Shown: piece by piece, positions 60,114 through 64,000 of the stretch | How positions within the stretch are numbered: the first letter of the stretch is position 1 | Layout of the letters: every line of letters starts with the position of its first letter | Origin: Hydrogenophaga aromaticivorans | GTDB taxonomy: Bacteria; Pseudomonadota; Gammaproteobacteria; Burkholderiales; Burkholderiaceae_C | Reading direction: 5' to 3' | Assembly: GCF_013387465.1 (NCBI RefSeq) | Contig: NZ_VYGV01000011.1 | Location: forward strand, 62,001-126,000 | DNA length: 64,000 nucleotides | Program-made: the position numbers and the translations under genes | The notes under the pieces: model-generated | What the model saw: only the letters and a program-made list of their open reading frames with translations | Told to the model about the DNA's origin: nothing | Databases searched by the model: none

Positions 60114-60164
60114 GCATTTTTGTGATGACACCCATCACCACAAAAATGCCCCCGGGTGGGGGCA
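60114..60164 (-). terminator. Terminator and second hairpin after the methyltransferase gene
   Basis: First hairpin TGCCCCC/GGGGGCA then TTTTTG: strong terminator. Second hairpin GCATTTTTGTGGTGATG/CATCACAAAAATGC reuses the T run. Confidence 0.85.
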
Positions 60165-60169
60165 TGGGT

Positions 60170-60244
60170 TCAGTCTTCGACAACGTTGAGTTCACGAAGA
60201 AGAACATCACCTGGTGACACGGTGACGGCCAGAAGCCATGTCAA
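60170..60244 (-). CDS. Candidate 24-codon ORF after the methyltransferase
   Basis: TTG at 60244 overlaps the methyltransferase stop (TTGA), and the frame LTWLLAVTVSPGDVLLRELN stops just before the terminator. Layout is gene-like, but length and start codon make it uncertain. Confidence 0.25.
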   Translation of the reverse strand: MTWLLAVTVSPGDVLLRELNVVED

Positions 60245-61659
60245 CCCGTTGCCCTCGCAAGGTTGTAGACAGGGGTACTGCGCTGCCCTTGATGAAGCTC
60301 CGAATCCCAGACATTCAGGGATTGTCCAAGTCTTCGAAACAGTGCTTTGACCAGTGCATACAGCACGCTCTGGCCCAGCAACTGGTGAGCCCTGCCCTGT
60401 GCCATGTCATCGATCAAGTGCTCAGGTACCTGTTTGATCCTTGCATGCTCCTTTGCAGTGAAGAGCCGGTAGATGCCATCTCGATCAGGGTGCGCGAGTA
60501 GAGGATCGGTTGATCCACCTTTGTGATAGCCCTTCCGCAAAACCGGCACGCTGGTGTCCGTTGGGTGGACGATTTGCATACCGAATCCGTTGCCCTTTTC
60601 TGCGTCGCGAATCGCCTTGGTCTTGAGATACTGAAAGTCTCGCCAGGATGGGTCATCCAGCGGGACTTCTTCAAGTACCTCTGACACTGTTCGCACGGGG
60701 TTGCACACAGGCGCAATGCCTGCAAGGTCCACCTCGATACCATTTGTGGCGGCGACCATGAACCAGCGGGTGCGGTTCTCAAGCACACCGAACTCTTTCC
60801 CGTTGAGGATGACTTCGTTCACGCTGTAGCCACTGTCACGCAGGTGTTGTCGGATGATCTGAGCCGAAGCTGTCTGCTGGTATTCCTTGACACACTCGAC
60901 GACCACAACGGCCGGTTGCGTGCGCTGGACCACCATCAAGAAGCTCGCCGCCAGATGCCCCACTTCAGGATGCGACTCCATCATGTCCAGGCCTCGCTTG
61001 GAGGCGCCAGCCCGGGATGCACCTGAGCAAGGGATACCGACTGCCAGCACGTCAACCTGAGGTATGCGCTGCATCAGCCACTCGTCTTGCACCGCTTCCT
61101 GCATTGGAGCCGCGAGGCCCATGCTCCCTGCACCCCAGACCTCATTCCTGCCTCTGGAGTGCTCCATCAGATCGTCATCGATTTCATTGGCGAAGGCCAT
61201 TTGTGCTTCGATGCCGGCGTCTGCCAACCCGTGGTGTGCAGCGTTGTCCAAGATGCCTCCACCATGCGAGAGAGAGGCGCTGACCAGCTGGCCACGAGAT
61301 AGGTTCTCACGCAAACGCCGCAGCCGTCTGCGTGCGTTGGCCTCGGATGCAATAGGCATCGCGCTAATCACTCCATCCTGAATCACGAGGCGGACAGCCT
61401 TGAGGCCATCCAATGCCGATAGCGCTTCCTTGCTGTTGATGTCGATGACGGGAAAGACTTTGCCACCGCGTTCCTTTCTGGACACACGGTACTGCCCATA
61501 GTCATCGAGCCGGAGGACGATCTTGCCGTCATCGACTTTGCGGTTGTAGGCCGCACCAGGCACAAAGCCCGCCAACGCCAGGAACTGGGTTTCCATGTAG
61601 ATCCTCGGAGCACCCTTGTTCTGTCCTATCTGTTGGACCAAGTACTTTCGAATAGCCAT
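60241..61659 (-). CDS. DNA cytosine-5 methyltransferase
   Basis: A 472-residue protein. The catalytic motif GIPCSGASRAG is at ~208-218 (Cys211); SAM-site HGGGILDNAAHHGL at ~132; ECVKEY (motif VI-like); ENRTRWFMVA (motif VIII-like); motif X near GQSVLYALV. Residues 1-100 form an extra domain whose AGFVPGAAYNRKVDDGKIVL part resembles SymE/AbrB-type swapped-hairpin domains (tentative). No cognate restriction enzyme is present, so it probably protects the element from host restriction. Start 61659 is set by the leader. Confidence 0.87.
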   Translation of the reverse strand: MAIRKYLVQQIGQNKGAPRIYMETQFLALAGFVPGAAYNRKVDDGKIVLRLDDYGQYRVSRKERGGKVFPVIDINSKEALSALDGLKAVRLVIQDGVISAMPIASEANARRRLRRLRENLSRGQLVSASLSHGGGILDNAAHHGLADAGIEAQMAFANEIDDDLMEHSRGRNEVWGAGSMGLAAPMQEAVQDEWLMQRIPQVDVLAVGIPCSGASRAGASKRGLDMMESHPEVGHLAASFLMVVQRTQPAVVVVECVKEYQQTASAQIIRQHLRDSGYSVNEVILNGKEFGVLENRTRWFMVAATNGIEVDLAGIAPVCNPVRTVSEVLEEVPLDDPSWRDFQYLKTKAIRDAEKGNGFGMQIVHPTDTSVPVLRKGYHKGGSTDPLLAHPDRDGIYRLFTAKEHARIKQVPEHLIDDMAQGRAHQLLGQSVLYALVKALFRRLGQSLNVWDSELHQGQRSTPVYNLARATG

Positions 61660-61665
61660 TTTTGG

Positions 61666-61707
61666 CCTCCTTATTGATGCTGCAAATTGGCAGCTGTTGG
61701 AAGGAGG
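61666..61707 (-). promoter_or_regulatory. SD-sequestering leader of the methyltransferase gene
   Basis: Outer stem CCTCCTT/AAGGAGG (7 pairs, contains the ribosome site); inner stem GCTGC/GCAGC; loop CCAACA. Both stems differ from the common form on both sides. Confidence 0.88.
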
Positions 61708-61717
61708 TAAGCCGATA

Positions 61718-61767
61718 GGCTTTCTGCTGGGATTGCCCAGTAGAAAGCCCACCCCCAAAGGGGCAGG
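61718..61767 (-). terminator. Intercistronic double hairpin after the DUF1566 gene
   Basis: First hairpin CCCC/GGGG within GCC/GGGC; second hairpin GGCTTTCTACTGGG/CCCAGCAGAAAGCC. Confidence 0.8.
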
Positions 61768-61795
61768 CTCTGTTTGTCCAGCTTCGCGCGATGGA

Positions 61796-62242
61796 TCAAT
61801 TCCTGGTGCGAACCAGTCGAACCCATCCCGGTGCTGTAGACACGTGGTAGCCGGGACCCGGGTGTGAAAAGTCCACAACCCAGAACTCGCCTGGCAGACC
61901 TTGGTAGCTGGACGAAGACCAGTACCACCCGTCTTTGGGTGAGGCATTTGATCCAACAAGGGTCTGCAACTCGTCGATAGTCGGAACACGCCAATCGTCG
62001 TGGCCATGGTTCAGCGTTGGACTGGCGTTGACTCGGTCAACAAGTTCGGAAACATCACCTGGGCGACCGTCTCCCCAGTTCGTGTACCGCATCTGTCGTT
62101 CATCGCACGCGACAAGCCATTGAAGCTGGCTGCTCGCGATCACATCATGGCCGGCCATATTTGGACTGAAGCGCTCGCATGCGTGCTGGTGCAGCTCAAG
62201 ATCCGAGTTGTTGGTCATGGGCTCACAATTGGTAGGTTTCAT
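61796..62242 (-). CDS. DUF1566 (Lcl C-terminal-type) protein
   Basis: A 148-residue protein starting MKPTNCEPMTNNSDLELHQH. DWRVPTIDELQTLVGS, GWYWSSSSYQG, FWVVDFSHPG and WVRLVRTRN are the DUF1566 pattern, a fold related to C-type-lectin/formylglycine-enzyme-like domains. No signal peptide, unlike many family members. Function unknown. Confidence 0.8.
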   Translation of the reverse strand: MKPTNCEPMTNNSDLELHQHACERFSPNMAGHDVIASSQLQWLVACDERQMRYTNWGDGRPGDVSELVDRVNASPTLNHGHDDWRVPTIDELQTLVGSNASPKDGWYWSSSSYQGLPGEFWVVDFSHPGPGYHVSTAPGWVRLVRTRN

Positions 62243-62246
62243 GGTG

Positions 62247-62280
62247 CCTTTCTCCCCATACACAGGGGTCTATTGAAAGG
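62247..62280 (-). promoter_or_regulatory. SD-sequestering leader of the DUF1566 gene
   Basis: Outer stem CCTTTC/GAAAGG; inner stem CCCC/GGGG; loop AATAGA. Confidence 0.8.
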
Positions 62281-62290
62281 GACAGCCGGT

Positions 62291-62342
62291 GGGCTTTCTT
62301 ATGCCCTCAACAGGCATAAGAAAACCCGCCGAAGCGGGCTTT
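62291..62342 (-). terminator. Intercistronic double hairpin after the 62357-62650 gene
   Basis: First hairpin AGCCCGC-TTCG-GCGGGT then TTTCTT. Second hairpin GGGTTTTCTTATGCC/GGCATAAGAAAGCCC reuses GGGT and the T run. Confidence 0.88.
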
Positions 62343-62356
62343 GGCTGGGTGACAGA

Positions 62357-62650
62357 TCAGCCCTGAGGACGGCACTCGATGAGTTCGTTGCCCACGATGG
62401 TGAATGCAATTTCGCCATCTTCGCTCAGTGCCTCGGTCTGATGCAGTCGCATGTACTCTTGGGCATTTTTGACAGCATCGGGGTCGACAGGAATCCGCTT
62501 GCCGTTGGGCTTGAGGAACATGGTCCAGTAGCTCTGCCATGGTGCGCCCTTGGAGCTCGGGAATCCCACAGTCATGGGCACGGGGAGCAGCTCCATCTTC
62601 GCGCCTGAGATCGCGGCGATTTCGAGTGGTGCTGTGAGTTTCAGTTTCAT
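62357..62650 (-). CDS. Small unknown protein
   Basis: A 97-residue protein starting MKLKLTAPLEIAAISGAKME and ending VGNELIECRPQG. Beta-rich first half, helix in the middle. Preceded by a leader and divergent from the 62803 gene. No family recognised. Confidence 0.62.
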   Translation of the reverse strand: MKLKLTAPLEIAAISGAKMELLPVPMTVGFPSSKGAPWQSYWTMFLKPNGKRIPVDPDAVKNAQEYMRLHQTEALSEDGEIAFTIVGNELIECRPQG

Positions 62651-62655
62651 GGATA

Positions 62656-62692
62656 CCTTTCTATATCCGCACATAGCGGTTGTGTTGAAAGG
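62656..62692 (-). promoter_or_regulatory. SD-sequestering leader of the 62357-62650 gene
   Basis: Outer stem CCTTTC/GAAAGG, loop AACACAA, inner stem CCGC/GCGG. Confidence 0.82.
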
Positions 62693-62740
62693 GTGGTGCA
62701 ATGCACTTTGATCTGCAGAAGATGCACAGCAAAATGCACG

Positions 62741-62768
62741 TTGAACAATGCGCCGCATGCGCTAGGAT
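62741..62768 (+). promoter_or_regulatory. Promoter of the 62803 gene
   Basis: TTGAAC, 16-base spacer, TAGGAT, about 35 bases before the ATG. The best sigma70-like promoter seen in the window. Confidence 0.55.
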
Positions 62769-62802
62769 GAACCACGTTTTATCCAATTCTCAGGAGATCA
62801 CC

Positions 62803-63006
62803 ATGACCACTTCCAGCAAAGAAGTCGGCGAGCAACTCAAGAGCTACGACCCTCAAACGGCTGAGCAAGTCAAAGCGGACTTCGACGCCGGCAAGACGCT
62901 GCCCACGGACAAAGACCATGACGTGAACGTGATGGCCAAGCGCTTTGAAGCGATGGGCCTGCCAAGTAGCACCTTCGAAAAGATATGCAAGGACGCAGGC
63001 CTTTGA
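62803..63006 (+). CDS. Small unknown protein
   Basis: A 67-residue protein, MTTSSKEVGEQLKSYDPQTA..., with AGGAG eight bases before the ATG and a good promoter. It is charged and helical, ending FEKICKDAGL. The only lone plus-strand gene in the right third; possibly a regulator, but no DNA-binding motif is clear. Confidence 0.7.
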   Translation: MTTSSKEVGEQLKSYDPQTAEQVKADFDAGKTLPTDKDHDVNVMAKRFEAMGLPSSTFEKICKDAGL

Positions 63007-63034
63007 GTGAGTCCGAAGACTCACTCAAAGCCCG

Positions 63035-63385
63035 CTAGACCACGCGGTTGAACTTGGCGTTCGCCCACGCAACCCCCACCCTCTGAAGTACATCACTCGG
63101 CGTGTGGCCGATGATCCTCTCTACGTTGCGTACAGAGACCCATTGGTTGCCACCGCCACCCCAATGGAACTGAGTGTGAAACCGCAGTCCCATACTTTTC
63201 AACGCACTCTCTTCTGAGACGATAACGGTCGTCGGATCGTTGACAAGGCCCTTGGTTGAGCCGAGCAACAAATAGACGCGATCGTCCTGAACTTCTATCA
63301 CTATCGCAGGCCGCACTTTGGTCTGGCTTCCGTAATGCACGAATGCATACACGACACAGCCAGGAACAAGCTTCTTCTGATACAT
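63035..63385 (-). CDS. MazF/PemK-like protein
   Basis: A 116-residue protein starting MYQKKLVPGCVVYAFVHYGS. PGCVVYAFVHYGSQTKVRPA followed by IVIEV matches the start of the MazF/PemK SH3-like barrel (G-x-V...RPAIVI), and a THTQFHWGG-type segment follows (residues ~80-90). These are mRNA interferase toxins or related non-toxic proteins. No antitoxin gene is next to it, so a toxin role is uncertain. Confidence 0.55.
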   Translation of the reverse strand: MYQKKLVPGCVVYAFVHYGSQTKVRPAIVIEVQDDRVYLLLGSTKGLVNDPTTVIVSEESALKSMGLRFHTQFHWGGGGNQWVSVRNVERIIGHTPSDVLQRVGVAWANAKFNRVV

Positions 63386-63390
63386 CGCGT

Positions 63391-63432
63391 CTCTCCTTCG
63401 GTTCCAAAAGGTTGGTAACAAATGGAGGAGAG
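63391..63432 (-). promoter_or_regulatory. SD-sequestering leader of the MazF/PemK-like gene
   Basis: Outer stem CTCTCCT/AGGAGAG (7 pairs) with the ribosome site; inner stem CCAA/TTGG. Confidence 0.78.
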
Positions 63433-63439
63433 CCAGGCT

Positions 63440-63491
63440 GGGCTTTCTCAAAGCACGGGCCTTGAGAAAGCCCATCCTCAATTGGATGGGC
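63440..63491 (-). terminator. Intercistronic double hairpin after the RadC remnant
   Basis: First hairpin GCCCATCC/GGATGGGC; second hairpin GGGCTTTCTCAA/TTGAGAAAGCCC shares GGGC. Confidence 0.8.
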
Positions 63492-63573
63492 ATGAATATT
63501 CGAACTGGCTTGATGTCTGCAGGATCTGCAAAGAAGCAGTGGATGGCTTGCATCCACGACAGATCGTCCTCGA

Positions 63574-63726
63574 CTAAAGAAGCCCGGCGTTGGCAAACGA
63601 GAAGAATGCGCTCCGATTCACGATGACGTGGTCGATCACACGCACATCGATCAGCTGCAGAGCAGACTTCAGGGTTTGCGTGAGTGCTTCGTCCGAACGG
63701 CTCGGTTGAAGTTCGCCTGATGGGTG
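63574..63726 (-). pseudogene. radC: RadC-type JAB protein, C-terminal remnant
   Basis: Fifty codons starting [20 protein letters not shown] and ending [13 protein letters not shown], the end of a RadC-family protein (HxHPSG...SxxD motif followed by DHVIV). A TAA lies directly before HPSG; upstream, VLTHANAT looks like a damaged copy of the VLTHNH part, so the gene is broken at its catalytic motif and no N-terminal half is found in the ~270 bases that remain. Confidence 0.65.
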
Positions 63727-63874
63727 TTAGGTTGCATTCGCGTGTGTCAACACGATTGGCTTTATCAGGAGATCTGCTTAGACTGGCGCATGCCCGAGCA
63801 GCCCAAGCCTCTTTCAGAGGCGAGTAGCCCGGCGCGCCCCGCGTTTTGCGGCAACTCCATGGGGGTTCGCGGTG
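63727..63874. other. Junction region upstream of the RadC remnant
   Basis: Holds a GCCTCT/AGAGGC inverted repeat (63808-63822) and no clear gene. A minus-strand TTGACA lies at 63745-63750 without a good -10 box. It may be an old rearrangement boundary. Confidence 0.4.
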
Positions 63875-64000
63875 ATGCTGGCTCGCAGATCATTCAGTGC
63901 TCCAACGTTGGCACAGCTTCGCCAGATGCCGGCCAGCGATGCCTTGGCTTTGCTGGCCGATCACGTCAAGCTTGATCCAACCTACCTGCCCGTCAAGGAC
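63875..64000 (+). CDS. Start of an unknown protein, runs off the window
   Basis: Open frame MLARRSFSAPTLAQLRQMPA continuing ALALLADHVKLDPTYLPVKD to the edge. GTG at 63872 is an alternative start. No family can be assigned from 42 residues. Confidence 0.45.
   Translation, partial: MLARRSFSAPTLAQLRQMPASDALALLADHVKLDPTYLPVKD

Noticed and set aside
40925-63491. Intergenic hairpin modules as integron attC sites or gene cassettes
   Set aside because: No integrase gene and no conserved attC core (GTTRRRY-type) sites; each hairpin has terminator features and the leader pairs with the SD.
1-64000. CRISPR arrays, tRNA and rRNA genes
   Set aside because: No evenly spaced direct repeats with variable spacers, no tRNA cloverleaf and no rRNA sequence were noticed. 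A tool search would be needed to exclude a divergent tRNA.

Overview
The window looks like part of a large conjugative plasmid or integrative element of a betaproteobacterium (Burkholderiales-like). The reasons are a P-type (Trb-order) type IV secretion operon, a complete-looking run of PRTRC genes (parB, E, C, F, B, A, thiF), a giant DNA methylase-helicase, plasmid copies of housekeeping replication genes, and IS21- and IS5-type insertion sequences. There are no rRNA or tRNA genes, no CRISPR array and no core metabolic genes. Relaxase, coupling protein, replication initiator and PRTRC protein D are not seen, so the element extends beyond both edges.

Layout. 1-1500: a partial gene running off the left edge and a divergent small operon ending in an adenylate kinase-like NTPase. 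1581-5252: a family of unknown function (possibly RDF-like) divergent from a RecG-like helicase. 5405-15345: minus-strand accessory genes, including a nuclease, the ~1,660-residue methylase-helicase and a PP-loop ATPase. 15924-26209: the minus-strand T4SS operon virB11-2-3-4-5-6-x-8-9-10, then a lipoprotein and a Tat-exported M15-like hydrolase. 26390-29455: a divergent plus-strand operon with a NERD protein, three bactofilins and a membrane protein. 29556-33749: dnaN split by an IS21 element. 33894-52185: a long minus-strand train with primase, ssb, sbcC, DUF932, sbcD, a DndC-like PP-loop enzyme and many small unknown genes, broken once by an IS5-type element. 52586-58672: the PRTRC operon. 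58793-63385: small unknown genes, a cytosine methyltransferase, a DUF1566 protein and a MazF/PemK-like protein. 63574-64000: a RadC remnant and the start of another gene.

The most unusual signal is not a protein. About 27 genes, all on the minus strand and outside the T4SS, bactofilin and IS regions, are preceded by the same RNA architecture. A terminator-like hairpin is followed by a second hairpin that often reuses its 3' arm, then by a leader in which the Shine-Dalgarno sequence usually pairs with an upstream anti-SD around a small inner stem, commonly with a CAACA-type internal loop. The primary sequence changes from copy to copy while pairing is kept, including compensatory changes such as CCTATC/GATAGG before parB and CCTCCTT/AAGGAGG before the methyltransferase. 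This suggests a shared post-transcriptional control or mRNA-processing system over the whole accessory gene train.

Working together (inference): the T4SS moves the DNA; the methylases, SbcCD, RecG-like helicase, SSB, primase and beta clamp would establish and repair it in the recipient; PRTRC/ParB would maintain it. The beta clamp gene is now broken by an exactly reversible IS21 insertion. A 43-codon gene coupled to an acidic protein gene is broken by the IS5-type element.
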